Source: Nothophaeocryptopus gaeumannii (taxonomy: Eukaryota > Ascomycota > Dothideomycetes > Mycosphaerellales > Mycosphaerellaceae). From it: 64,000 nt of DNA. The position numbers were made by a program, and so were the translations under genes. Where the stretch lies: contig JASISA010000040.1 of assembly GCA_031771865.1 (NCBI GenBank), forward strand, positions 310,001 through 374,000, in the 5' to 3' direction. Below the pieces are notes generated by a model. The model searched no databases. It saw nothing but the letters and a program-made list of their open reading frames with translations, and was not told where the DNA came from. Positions within the stretch are counted from its first letter, which is position 1. Every line of letters starts with the position of its first letter. This document shows positions 20,866 to 31,910 of the stretch, piece by piece.

Positions 20866-21932
20866 ATGGCGGCGGCAAATACAGCCAAGCAGGCCATCCG
20901 CCGGGCACAGCTATATGGTATGTTTCCATGTATTTCATTCCTCAAGATGCCGCACGAAGATCAGTGCAGCACATTTTGTGATCCTTTCAAGTTATCCTCG
21001 TCCTGATCCGTCTTCCAGTCCCCGGCTCCTCAATGCGATTCCTCGAAAAATCCCGCTCCATCCCAGCCGTAGATTCAATCTGCTACGATGTCGAAGACTC
21101 CGTGACTCCTTCCAAGAAACCTGAAGGTCGCCAAAACGTCCTCGAAATCCTGAACCGGGACCGCGCCTCAGGAATTCGGGAACAAGCCGTCCGTATCAAT
21201 GCCGTAGACTCCGGCTACGCTCTGGACGATCTCACTTCCATTCTGAAAGGAAAGAATCTCGACTGCATCGTCATCCCCAAAGTTGACGCTCCCAAAGACC
21301 TCCACTTCGTCACGGACGTCCTCCGACAAATGCTGCCCGAGCGACATGGAGCCAACTCTACCAACCCAGTCAAGATCGTCGCCCTAGTAGAATCCGCCCG
21401 CTCCGTCATGGACCTGAACGCAATCTGCAAAGCATCCCCGTACCTCTCCGGCCTGACCTTCGCCGCCGAGGACTTCGCAATGGACTTATCCCTAACCCGC
21501 ACCCCATCCCTGCACGAATTCATGTACGCCCGCTCGGCCATCGTAACAGCCGCACGAGCACATAACCTGCCCTCGGCCATCGATCTTGTCTCTACCACTT
21601 TCCGTGGGGAGGAAGGGAAGAAACAGCTCCGTGAGGAAAGTGAGAATGGGAAGAGGTTTGGATTTAATGGGAAACAGTGTATTCATCCTGATCAGGTTTC
21701 GGTGGTGCAGGAGGTGTATAGTTCGAGTCAGCAGGAGGCGGAATGGGCTGTGAGGGTGGTTATTGCGGATGCGAAGGCTGATCAGCAAGGCAGGGGAGCG
21801 TGGACCTTGGATGGGAAGATGATTGACGTGCCTGTTGTGGGGAAGGCGAAGGCGATTGTAGCGAAGGCGGAGGTTTGTGGGATTGATGTGGCCGGGCTGA
21901 AGGAGAAGTTCAAAGATCAAGAGCCTGAGTAG
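20866..21932 (+). CDS. CitE/HpcH-like lyase (citrate lyase beta-like, CLYBL type)
   Basis: 321-residue TIM-barrel lyase related to citrate lyase beta subunit, malyl-CoA lyase and human CLYBL, which act on CoA thioesters such as citramalyl- or malyl-CoA. Two exons: 20866-20917 (MAAANTAKQAIRRAQLY) and 21019-21932. The 101-bp intron is GTATGT..TTCCAG. The junction restores VPGSSMRFLEKS, the usual first strand. Metal/CoA-site motifs in order: CYDVEDSV near residue 32, RINAVDSG near 66, IVIPKVD, ALVESARSV and GLTFAAEDFAMDL, which carries the acidic metal ligands. The N-terminus is basic and amphipathic and may target mitochondria. Intact. Confidence 0.88.
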
Positions 21933-22015
21933 CAGTGGAAGAAAAAAGCGGGGTGTGCTGGAGTGCAAAATGTACAGGACGAGTCAATATCGGATCATAT
22001 ACAGATCGTATCATT

Positions 22016-23110
22016 CTAATAACCTCTCGACCTCCTCACCACGTTGATCAATCTCTCTCCTTTTTGTCTATGCTCCAGATTAATCTCCAGCAACTTGAAC
22101 GTCCTTTCCGTATACGCCACTCCATTCCCACTCACATGCGGCGTAACAATCGCGTTCTCCAAACCCCAAAGCTCACTATCCTCCGGCAGCGGCTCTGGAT
22201 CCGTAACATCCACAGCCGCTCCCGCCAGCGTCCCATCCGTCAGCGCAACAATAAAGTCCGGCTGGTTGATAATCGGTCCTCTCGCAATATTCGTCACAAA
22301 CGCTGGTCGTTTCCCTTTGTTGGAGAGGATCTCGAATTCCTCCTTTCCCAGGAAATGTCTCGTCTGGTCGGTCAAAGGTACACTAACAACCAACCAATCC
22401 AAATTCTGTTTCAGGAAATCATGTAATTTCTCCTTCTCCAAGCCAGAATACCATTCAACGGGAATATGTCCATCTATATCACCCGTCCCAGGAACAACAA
22501 ACCCACCGTCTTTTTTCTTTTCATCCGTATCTTTAGGCGTGGCAGTGTATGCTACGACTTCCATACCCATCGCATGAGCTACACGACCGACTTGGCGACC
22601 GATAGATCCGTAGCCTAAGACGCCGAGGCGTTGACCGACCCAGTCGCGGACATTGTTGTAAGTTCCGGAGTGGTTGTCTCCCCATTGACGTTTCTTCTGC
22701 AATTCGTAGAGTTGATTGTATTTATGACTGCTCACCAAGCCAGTCATGATAACCCATTCCGCAATCTGCGGGCCATGAATTCCCGAGGAAGTCGTAACCG
22801 TGATGTCCGTCTCTTTGTATATCTTCTTGTCTTGTATTTGATTGCTTCCGGCGGAAGCGAGATGGATGAGCTCGAGGTTGGGAGCTTCGGAGGGATCGGG
22901 GAAGGTGACGATGGTCACGAGGACGGTTGCGGAGTTCCAAAGGTGGGAGGGGACTTGGGAGGCATCGGACCAGGTTAGACGGGGAGAGGTTAGGTGAATG
23001 TAGGTTATTTCGAGGCCGGGGAATTGTTTTTCGAGGGAGGAGATGACTTCCTTGGGTTCGGGAAAGGGGAGGACGGCGAGGAGGTGGTCTTTTGCTGGTC
23101 CACCGCCCAT
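22016..23110 (-). CDS. D-isomer-specific 2-hydroxyacid dehydrogenase
   Basis: Intronless 364-residue NAD(P)-dependent dehydrogenase that interconverts 2-oxoacids and D-2-hydroxyacids. The Rossmann motif is GYGSIG at 166-171. The catalytic triad is visible as Arg277 (NIARGPIIN), Glu306 (DVTDPEPLP) and His325 (VTPHVSGNG). An insertion of about 25 residues after the cofactor loop (KDTDEKKKDGGF) is common in fungal members. The start at 23110 gives MGGGPAKDHLLAVLPFPEP; a longer overlapping frame is a shadow. It converges with the CitE-like gene across 80 bp, and both handle short organic acids, though a pathway link is only a guess. Confidence 0.9.
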   Translation of the reverse strand: MGGGPAKDHLLAVLPFPEPKEVISSLEKQFPGLEITYIHLTSPRLTWSDASQVPSHLWNSATVLVTIVTFPDPSEAPNLELIHLASAGSNQIQDKKIYKETDITVTTSSGIHGPQIAEWVIMTGLVSSHKYNQLYELQKKRQWGDNHSGTYNNVRDWVGQRLGVLGYGSIGRQVGRVAHAMGMEVVAYTATPKDTDEKKKDGGFVVPGTGDIDGHIPVEWYSGLEKEKLHDFLKQNLDWLVVSVPLTDQTRHFLGKEEFEILSNKGKRPAFVTNIARGPIINQPDFIVALTDGTLAGAAVDVTDPEPLPEDSELWGLENAIVTPHVSGNGVAYTERTFKLLEINLEHRQKGERLINVVRRSRGY

Positions 23111-25360
23111 TGTTGGTATGTTGGTGGAGAGGGTTGTAGTGGTGGTGCTGGTTGTTAACGGAAGTCAAAGCAAAGAGGGACGCAATGCAAAGGAAGTGAC
23201 GAGAGATGCCTCACCAAAGCTGGTATCTCACAGAATGCTGTGATGGAGCTACATGCCATAGCACCCATACATCGCGCGTCAGTGATGCAGGTCCACGTTG
23301 TCTATGCCACTTCGATAGGCGGAGTCAGCAGCTATCTCGGCCCGACCGACGCTTGATAAGAGTGGAGTGTGCCTAAGGCAGGAACGAGTTACCGATATCA
23401 TAGAACAGGCCTGTGCAAGTTGAGTGAGCAATGAATGAGAGTCTCATCAGCGCGAGAAATGAAATGGCATTGCATGAGTAGTGTAGCGCGGTGTTCAAGT
23501 GGAGGCTGAAGTGTGAGAGAGAGGCTTGGCGGCGGCTCGATGCCCAGACCTCCACTGCCCTGCCCTGTGAACCTCTGCTTGCAAGAGCACCTCTGCACTC
23601 TCGACTCATCAACAACGTCGACGAGACATCGAGTGACCGACAGGCATTACCCACATGACTTTTAAATTGCTGTGAGCAACTTCCAACTCCGATCGAAACT
23701 GTCAAGAAGAAGATCGCCGGCCGATAGACGCCAAAGACAAGACCCGGTCGCAATTACACCCTTCCATTACCACCGACGACGATGCGCCGTCCGACGACTC
23801 CATCACCATCGTTGACGGGATGATACATCCGCGCGTAGCCATGAGGAAAGATTCTGCTTGGTAGATTTGGGCAGGTCTGGTCTTACACCCTCTGCCAGTT
23901 GCGGTCGAATCAGCATAACTCCCGCCTGAGACTCTGGCAAAATCCATCGGAAGAGCACGTATTCGCTGTTTGATCGTGCGTAATGGAGCGGTTGGGACTA
24001 CTCCGAGACCCTCAATCAAGGCCGCGAAGTCCACTGCGTACCTGCTGGCTGCCTCGTGACAGGGTTTGATCTGGGGGCGACCGACGGTCAACGAACCAGC
24101 GTACTTGCAGACCACCGCTGCGTCGTCAAAAGCTCTTATGTCTACTGCTGGCCTGGTTTCGACTATTTTGAGGAACGACACGACCAGACCCTTGCTCAGC
24201 CAAAGTGAGCAACGAACACCGTGAGATGCTACTGATGAAGTGTAGGTTGTTGCTCGTCTTTTCGCATTTCATTCAAGTCTACGCAGAAAGATGCCGCTTG
24301 GCCAATCTCACGTTCTCTGGAATTCTACATACGCATACTCAGACAGGGTGTTCAGACGGACATTCTCGAAAGAGGCACATCCAGGATCTGTCCGTCGCCT
24401 GCAAGTAGCTTCTGAAAACTTGCAATCGAGCATATTCCACATTGGAGTGTTGAGCTGAGGAGAGCTCGACTGGAATGCTGGTCAACCGCTGTGCCCCAAG
24501 CCATGACCGATGGGCTCAAGACTGCACAGCAAGCACAGAAAAAGAGATCGAGCATCTTCAGAATGAGGGGACAAGCGACGATACATCTGTCGCAGCCGGC
24601 TTCCAAGCGTTCGAGCGGGGTGTCGAAGATACAACTCTCGGGCGCAATTTAGCTTGCGTCAGCTCGGTCGCAGAATCCAGTGACGCCACCAAGCTCCAGA
24701 CCACGCCAAGACATCGCGGCCTTCCCTGCGATCTGGTCGAAGTGTTCACCAAGAGTGCGATGCTAAAGAAGAGACGGAGGCGATGTACGAGTGCACAGTC
24801 CGAGCAAGAGTCACGGCGAAATTGCTGGTCGTTGGGTCCACCGCGGTGTTGATGGGCGCCACTTCTGATTGGGAGCTCCGGTTCAACCTGGATCGCAAGC
24901 ACGACGGAGCTGCCAAGCACCTGTTTTCACGACGGACATTCACAAGACTCGATCAAATACATACGAGGAGTATCTCAAGAGCCGTCTCATGCTGCTCATT
25001 CACTTTCTCTGGAATTCACTTTCTGTTGTGGGTGTTTCACAGCGTTCACTTGTTCCAGCAGCTACTTTGGAAATCTAGTGAATCCGCCAACGCTCCTTGG
25101 CCCAAGCGCCCAAACCCATTTCTCACGAAGTCCTCGCTCGCCTTCCCGCTTCTACTTCCTCCACACAACATCGTCATCAACCACCAACAACGCGTCGACG
25201 CTGCATCACCCGCACGTCGAACAGCTGCACACCCCATCACCCTTCTTCATTGGCGCCCATTGCGAGTGCGATAGAGTGCCCATACGCGTGTTGATAACGG
25301 CGCCCATCGCGTCGCAAAGCCTTTCACCACCTACGAGGACTCGCGCTTCTAGACCACGCG
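23111..25360. other. 2.2-kb gene-poor region
   Basis: No confident gene. The longest frames are 23702-24181 (-, 159 residues, starts MSFLKIVETRPAVDIRAF) and 24475-24852 (+, 125 residues). Neither shows a domain, leader or splice context that I can support. The right-hand 300 bp, rich in CAC/CCA, is probably the 5' leader and promoter of the PWWP gene. Confidence 0.4.
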
Positions 25361-27277
25361 ATGGCAGACGAGGTCGCCAGTAGCACGCCCGCAGAGGCAC
25401 CGGCTGTAAGTGCCGTCGTCACGTCAGATGTGATCGACGCCCCGTTGCCGAGACCCAAACAGCCTATCGTCGACGCCCCAACCGAGTCCGCCGAGCCGGC
25501 CCAGACGAACGGAGAGGCCATGGCTCCCGAAAAGAAGAAAGAGGAGACCCAGGCCGACGTCGAGCATGCAAAGATTGAAGAGCCTGATGCCGACGAAGAG
25601 AAGGCGCAGGATGCCGAGCCCGCGTCGTCAGAACCACCTACCGACGGCACACCGGCAGGGAGCAAAGACAAGAAGAGGAAGTCTATCGGCGGCGTGCCCG
25701 AACACAAGACGAAGAAGCTCAATAAGAAGAAGTCGATGCCGACTCTGCGCCTCGAGTGCAAGCCGGGCGAGTTCTACTGGGCACGTCTGAAGGGATACCC
25801 TCCATGGCCCGCTATCATCTGCGACGAGTCGATGCTGCCAGAGTCGCTTCTCGCCTCGCGCCCAGTGTCTACTGCTCGCCCCGATGGCAGCTTGCGTGCC
25901 GATTTTGAGGAAGGCGGCAAGAACGCCAAGGAGCGCACCTTCCCCATCATGTTCTTGCACACCAACGAATTGTGAGTACACCAGGCGATCGCTAATCGCA
26001 TGCAGACAATGCTAACAATCTTTTCAACAGCCAATGGATGGTCAATACTGCGCTGACACCGCTCGACCCAGAGGAGTGCAAGACGCTGCCCAAGACCAAG
26101 ATGACCAAAGCTCTGCAAGAGGCATACAAAGTCGCCTCTGAGGATCACGACATGGATTACTTCAAGAAGCTTCTGCGCGTGTGGCAAGACGAGGAAGAGG
26201 CCATTCGCAAGGAGCAAGAAGAGTTCGCGGCTGAGCAGGAGCGCCTCGCAGCTGAGCAGGCCGCTAAAGCCGAGAAAGAAGCTTTGGAGGAGGAGACCAA
26301 GGAGAAGCCCAAGAAGAAAGCCGCTCGCAAAAGCAAGGGCGGCGACGAGGACATCGACATGGAAGACGCTGAAGCTCCCAAGTCGACTAAGAAGCGAAAG
26401 AAAGAGACTGAGAGCGGGGACGATGACGCGCCCAAGGTTAGCTCACTTCGAACATCAGGTTTGTTTCACTTCTTTGTCGCTAACATCTACACAGGCCAAG
26501 AAAACACCAAAGGTCAAGTTGAACGCGCCCAAGACCCCGAACGGCGAAGCGTCTGCATCTAAGAAATCAACGACTAAGCCGAAGAAGAAGGTCGTTACTG
26601 CGCCAAAGCAAGAGAGCGAAGAAGAGAAGCCACAGATAACTGAGGCTGAGAGGATCGCGCAGCGCGAGAAGGCCATTCTGTATCTCCGACATCGTCTTCA
26701 GAAGGGCTTCCTGTCCCGCGATCAAGCGCCAAAAGAGGAGGAGATGGAGCAAATGGCCGATTTCTTCACGCAGCTGGAGAGCTATGACAACTTGGAGCCG
26801 TCTATCATCCGGACAACCAAGATTCACAAAGTCCTCAAGGCAATTGTCAAGCTAGCCAGTGTGCCAAAAGACGACCAGTTCAGTTTCAAGAAGCGCAGCA
26901 GCGCTCTACTTGAGATCTGGAACAAGCGAATGGAGGCTGAAGGCGATGCGCCAAAGTCTGTCATTGACCCGCCGGAAGAAAAGGACAAGTCCGCTGCTGT
27001 CGAGGAGAAGGCTCTTGAGACTAACGGTGCTAAGGAGCCTGACAAGGACATCGCAAAGAACGACCAGGCTGAGGCCAAGCAAGATGCCGAGGAAGGCGCT
27101 GCTAAGCCTACCGAAGCGCAAGAAATCGAAATAAAGGATGCAGAGACTGAGATCGAGAAGAAGGCGGACGAGGCCACCGAGAAGATCGAGGCGAAGATTG
27201 AGGAGAAGGTCGAAGAGGCGAAAGCAGGTGACGACAAGGACGGTGACGTGAGCATGCAGGCCACTCAAGCGGCATGA
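25361..27277 (+). CDS. PWWP-domain chromatin protein
   Basis: 599-residue nuclear protein in three exons: 25361-25971, 26031-26436 and 26495-27277. Introns are 59 and 58 bp, each with a GCTAAC branch site. An acidic and lysine-rich N-terminus is followed by a PWWP domain from about residue 136 (GEFYWARLKGYPPWPAII), a methyl-lysine/DNA reader fold. Then comes a long charged coiled-coil stretch (EEEAIRKEQEEFAAEQERL), basic KK-rich blocks that look like nuclear localisation signals, and a helical domain near residues 410-500 (YLRHRLQKGF.. LESYDNLEPSIIRTTKIHKVLKAIVKLA). That last domain resembles a TFIIS-N/LEDGF-like bundle. The tail is Glu/Lys/Ala repetitive. Fungal counterparts belong to histone-acetylation or H3K36me-reading complexes. 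Intact. Confidence 0.9.
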
Positions 27278-28007
27278 GCGAGACAGGCTTCTCGAGATGC
27301 GAAGATCGAACATTATCCATATCCAAGAACGCTGGGTGCTCCAGAGTGAGCATTGCGCCGAGAGATGAGACTTGAGAGTGGCATTACCTACCACTTGACA
27401 AGACTGCAGGCGACATACGGAGCGCCTGGAGTTAAGTTGGTCGCATGGCGCGAGTTCAGTCACTACGAGAGAGAGGCACCTGCTTGTATACTATCAGGAT
27501 AAGGAGATTGTCAATCAATGTTGTCCACAAGTCGACTTCCCAGTCGTACACCCTCCTGATTTGCCCTTTACAGGCCGGCTAGCCAGCATATTCGGCCATT
27601 GCTGTGAGCTCTCCAGGTGTAGTTCTGGCGCGAGCTCTATATTACGCGATGATTAAAGACATCTATCCCACCTGTCCATCACTCGCTTTCCTCGACATCG
27701 ACAGCTTCCTCAACGCATTGTGGGCATCGAGCTACGGACAAAACCCTGCGTCTTTCCACTTGGCCGGAAACACGCAATAGCGAAGATTAAAGGTCGTCCG
27801 TTCCTGTCTTGACGCGAGAAGATGTCTTTGATTTCCAAGGTCGAGCAAGGCGGCCGCGCACGGATCACGAACGCGGACAGGCTACACCGAACGTCTCACG
27901 GTCTCTTGGCGTGACGATACTACGCTACCATTTGCCTGCATTTACACAATCCTACGCGAGAACAGCGGGTCTGCAATCGCTGAACCATTGTATTGGGCTC
28001 GTCCTTT
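27278..28007. other. spacer downstream of the PWWP gene
   Basis: About 730 bp with no recognised gene on either strand. The effector half expected downstream of the HET core is not seen here, so the HET relic is truncated on this side. Confidence 0.4.
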
Positions 28008-29037
28008 TCAACATCGAGGGAAATTTTTGCTTGGCGATGGTATGTGCACTACGTTCGGACCCGCTGTGTGGGAGAAGGCGACTCTTCCGCAAAGCAGCCG
28101 CGACTTGAGGCGGATTCGAAGACCAGCGTTGGTAATCTGATAAGGATGACTATCTTCCCATTTGGACTGGCAAACGACCAGTCCACATCCTTCGAAATTG
28201 TCGATCGAACGTGCGAAAATGCCTGTACAGTCTCCCCAGTAGACGTCCCATCCAAGAATGGAGTGGTCCGTCGACTGATGGCCCACTGCTTCTTGCAGTC
28301 TGTTGAACGCTTTCTCGCCTTTCCCATCAAGTAGGGGCATGTTAACATCCAGTAACCCGAGGAGATAACACGCACGATCTTCTGGCCGAGTCTTTTTACG
28401 CTTCGCGGCCCATGACAGGCGACAGGCGACAGGCAATTGATGCATCCGAAAAGTGCTTCTTCCCGCTCACATAGTCTTGTCCAATGCCAGTGATCTCCTG
28501 TAGAATTCTTTCAATTGATAATATGTGCGTTAGTCGCTCCTGCGAGTAAGTTGTTAGCTAGAGGCAACCATAGAAGGTCAACGACTGCTCAGCAGAGCCG
28601 TTGATATCTCCAGATGGGGAAGTCAGTGATCGAGAAATAGGCACGATACGTACCGGAAGATCATATGAATGCAGCCAGCCGATCCTCTTTCCTAAGATTG
28701 CACAGGACCGATTGACAAGAACGACCACTTGAGGGGCCAGGGGCTCTTGCAGAAACCATCCCCTGGAGAACCATTCAGAGCTTCGGATGTATTTTTTTTC
28801 GCAGCCAGGCATCGCGTTGCCTTCAGACTGCGAGGAGACATCATCGAGACAAGCAACACAAAGTAAGGATTTCCAGTACCAGTCGCACATGGAGTTGATG
28901 GCCTCATTCAGCTCGGAGCTCGACCGCTTGTCGATACAAATCATGTCTACCCAAACATAACAATCGGGCTTGACGTCAATGCAATGGGATCGTCTGGGCG
29001 ACACCGAGACTTCTGAGAATGTGATTGATACAATCAT
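28008..29037 (-). pseudogene. truncated, frameshifted HET-domain (heterokaryon incompatibility) gene
   Basis: HET proteins trigger cell death after fusion of unlike hyphae. The minus strand reads CYVWVDMICIDKRSSSELNEAI, then SEWFSRGWFLQEPLAPQVV, the first two thirds of a HET domain. A likely intron runs from GTACGT near 28653 to CTCGCAG near 28537, followed by ERLTHILSIERILQEITGI. The frame then shifts at a 7-bp repeat (three copies of GCCTGTC, 28414-28434). It continues as SWAAKRKKTRPEDRACYLLGLLDVNMPLL and ends with HSILGW. Two copies of the repeat would keep the frame. The N-terminal ILSHTW region and the C-terminal part are missing. Family confident; inactive as read. Confidence 0.75.
28414..28434. 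repeat. three tandem copies of a 7-bp unit
   Basis: GACAGGC occurs three times in a row. It lies exactly where the HET reading frame changes. Removing one copy joins ITGI..ACRLS to WAAKRKKTRPEDRA in a single frame. Confidence 0.85.
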
Positions 29038-29861
29038 TCACAACGGCGCTGCGGTGCACTGGACCTCTGACTAAAGATGAGCTGTTCAGGCATTGATAGG
29101 AGCTTGCTCCACGAGGTGTTATGTAAGCTTCGCCTAGCGCGGAACACGGGCTGGGCCGATACAATACTAAACATCTCAAACTCAGCCTCAATGTTTCAAG
29201 CATCTACAATCACAACGACAATTTCCTCCTACCCAGGCTCTGAAAGGAAACTCGTGGACGATAGCGGCACCTTGAAGAGTGCACGAAAGCTCTCGTTGGT
29301 CTGCTTTCAAGACATGCTAACATCTGGCGTCAACCATCCCGGAACTCTCTGGGTACTCATCAGTCGCTCATAAGGCTTTGATTCCCTTTTCATCGGTAGT
29401 GGTCGCTCATCCAGGAGAGTGCTGAGAACACACCTATCGTTGTTCACTTCTCATAGCAAGCGTTATCTCGTCGCAGGAAGGTCGCGGTGCTCGTATTGCT
29501 GGAATGCCCGATGTAAACGACACCTCTACCCGGTGATCGGATGCAACAGCTCCCGTCAAAATAGCCGCCGACCAGTCCTTAGCTGCTGCATTGACGACGA
29601 CGATGATGACGAAACTGTCACTACCACGAACTCCACATTGCTCCGCCATCAGACATCGAAATCAGCGGCTTTTATCACGACCCGCCTGATCCTTGCAACA
29701 AGAGAGGGGCCTTCAATCTTCAATCCCCGTCACATCCCTTTCGAGGTTTGTCACTTTACCATCAGCACCTCCCCTTGCGTCGATCATACCGCCACTGCGA
29801 CCTACACCGGTCATCAGGACTGTTGTTCTCTTGAATTCCCCTTCAACACTCACACGCAGCC
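29038..29861. other. spacer upstream of the 247-aa gene
   Basis: About 820 bp containing short frames on both strands without a family signal. Repeated GACGA/TGATGA near 29595 is low complexity. Confidence 0.35.
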
Positions 29862-30605
29862 ATGAGCGGGCACTTCGATGCTTTGGAGGCTAGCACAAAG
29901 TGCATACGACGCCGAGTGGTGGAGGAGGTGGTTGAGGACTTGCAATCAGCACTCGAACAGGACAACATATCTGACGACGCCATCGAGAATGCCATTGCGA
30001 ATCTAAACGATGCGAGTCGGGCGGCAGACCTCAGCAAGAAGATCGCGCTTCACAGAAGTACTGGAAGTGCAAGTGAAGAAGCCCCAACACTCTGGATGCG
30101 ACTTCGGCATGCTGTCAAACCCGAGAAAGGCTATCGAGTACACTATCCGGGGGCTTGGAGCTGGTACAATGAACAACTTGGATGCGTGCAAGCAACTTCG
30201 GTATTGGCCAATGTCAGTCGAGGTCTATCCGATTTGAAGTTCAGAAACCTCGTCATGGACCACTTGAATGGCACATCACATGCTGGCAGCCCCTTCATCT
30301 CCATCTTTACCGACAAGGAACGAGCCGAACAATGGGCACTTCACTGGAGTCGAAGCTACGGCGGCGAGCCTTGCGAGATAATGTCTCTCGATCCCTCTAA
30401 AATCGTGAGACTCTTCAGCATGAGCGCGCTTGCCCAGCACTTTCATCTAAGATCGGAGCTCCTCATGGCGCACAAAGACGAGTACTTGGTCGTGCACCAA
30501 ATACCGGCTGATGCGATTCTCGAAAGGCACGCAGTCTACAGCGCGGCAGACGATAATTTTGGTACGCGGAGCAGTATAATGTTGTCTCCTGCTCTCCAAG
30601 GCTGA
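29862..30605 (+). CDS. fungal protein of unknown function (DUF7587-like pattern)
   Basis: 247-residue intronless protein without signal peptide or membrane span. The first 80 residues are helical and charged (EEVVEDLQSALEQDNISDDAIENA). The rest carries a pattern seen in many filamentous-fungal proteins: YRVHYPGAWSWYNE, DHLNGTSHAGSPFISIFTDKERAE, then GEPCEIMSLDPSKIVRLF and HKDEYLVVHQIPADAI. The SPFIS(I/V)..D..RA block and the final VHQIP strand recall fungal DUF7587 domains, which have been suggested to share an ADP-ribosyltransferase-like fold. I cannot confirm that here. Complete and undamaged despite lying among broken genes. Confidence 0.6.
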   Translation: MSGHFDALEASTKCIRRRVVEEVVEDLQSALEQDNISDDAIENAIANLNDASRAADLSKKIALHRSTGSASEEAPTLWMRLRHAVKPEKGYRVHYPGAWSWYNEQLGCVQATSVLANVSRGLSDLKFRNLVMDHLNGTSHAGSPFISIFTDKERAEQWALHWSRSYGGEPCEIMSLDPSKIVRLFSMSALAQHFHLRSELLMAHKDEYLVVHQIPADAILERHAVYSAADDNFGTRSSIMLSPALQG

Positions 30606-31412
30606 CCAGCACGGATAGTGGCAGAATCTCCCAACGCCAAGACCCCGACTGCTGCCAGCTTCAGACTGGCTGAGGTGCAACATCGTCTGAGTAAGGTCGC
30701 AAATGGCAAAGATCTCGGCCCTTGAACTATTATCAACATTAACACACGCGATGTTGCCAAGCGGTTGGTGTTGGTATCAGGGCTGTTGGGATGCTTGGCA
30801 AAGAGCAGGGACGTGCCCTGTTTGCGCCTGATCCGATCATACCAACTCGCTTTGCGACTACCCACGAAGGACGAGTCTGCGATCTATATGAGCAGATTCG
30901 CTGCGCATTCCAACTACTACTGGATGCTCCTCCAAGCAGGAGCCAAGTACATGAGCAGCAAGCCAGACCGTGGCGCTGACAAAGACAATGTACTTCATGT
31001 CCACATGCGCAATCAGATCACTTAAAGCCCTTCCTGTCGTAGTTTACCACTGGCTTCATGCTTTTGTTGCCACTGCTGCCTCACTTTTTCGCCTACCGGA
31101 TGTGCCATTTAAAGACACGATACATATAGCTCTCCATGATCCAAATCCGCTAGCAGCCTCCATCGACGGTCAGAACGCATGAGCATTTCTCGAATCTCTC
31201 CGCGCAGAAATTCAGCCTTGGGCAATCGTCAAAAAAGTCCTGCAAACTTCACGGCTTTGTCACGAGGCTCGCAACAAGCTTCACAAAGTCCACCTTCTGC
31301 GTTGAGCAAACATGCCACCGCACGTACATAGGTCACTCTGAACCGTGCCAGCATAATCCAGATATCAATTCCTGCCCACAACGTCAGAATCTGGCGCAGC
31401 AAAGTCAGAAAC
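30606..31412. other. spacer without a recognised gene
   Basis: About 800 bp. Short frames at 30765-31025 and 30970-31182 lack motifs. The last part precedes the CaaX protein gene and is probably its promoter. Confidence 0.35.
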
Positions 31413-31910
31413 ATGTCCACCCAATCCCGCAGCGAAGCAATCGAACTTGGAGAGCGCTCAACTCCTACCACAGCCACAGCCAAAAAGGGCAGCTACAGAG
31501 AACGACCACGCTCCTTCGCAGGCGTGAGCGACATACCAAAAACCGCCGGACTCAGCTTCCAGTGCCGTAGAGATGACGAGAGAGCTTTCCGTACCACTAT
31601 CATCTCCGATGCACGAAGAGCTCGCGCCATCATGGAGTCGCAGCTGGACGTCCTCTCTACATCTCCGAACCGGACACTTATTTTAGAGGATGAGATTCAC
31701 CCTGATATGCCTGCTGTTACGTTGGATGATCTGGAGAGGATGGTGCAGGAGGAGAGTGTGGTTGGGAATGGGAAGAAGAGTGTGATTACTGTGGTGGTGT
31801 ATCGGAGTGATCCGAGACCTGCTTCGCAGGCCGAGCAGCCGAGGGTGGGGAGTTCGGGGCAGGGGTCGGGGGAAGAGAGGAAGGAGGGTGGGTGTTGTGT
31901 TGTGTTGTGA
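31413..31910 (+). CDS. small hydrophilic protein with C-terminal CaaX box
   Basis: 165-residue intronless frame with a Ser/Thr/Arg-rich N-terminus, RRDDERAFRTTIISDARRARAI in the middle and an acidic segment (LILEDEIHPDMPAVTLDDLERMVQ). It ends in a Gly/Ser/Glu linker and the last residues GGCCVVL. CVVL fits a CaaX prenylation box; a final Leu favours geranylgeranyl transferase I, and the extra Cys just before could be palmitoylated. This predicts membrane attachment. I know no named family. The match of a complete frame with a terminal CaaX box makes a real gene likely. Confidence 0.6.
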   Translation: MSTQSRSEAIELGERSTPTTATAKKGSYRERPRSFAGVSDIPKTAGLSFQCRRDDERAFRTTIISDARRARAIMESQLDVLSTSPNRTLILEDEIHPDMPAVTLDDLERMVQEESVVGNGKKSVITVVVYRSDPRPASQAEQPRVGSSGQGSGEERKEGGCCVVL

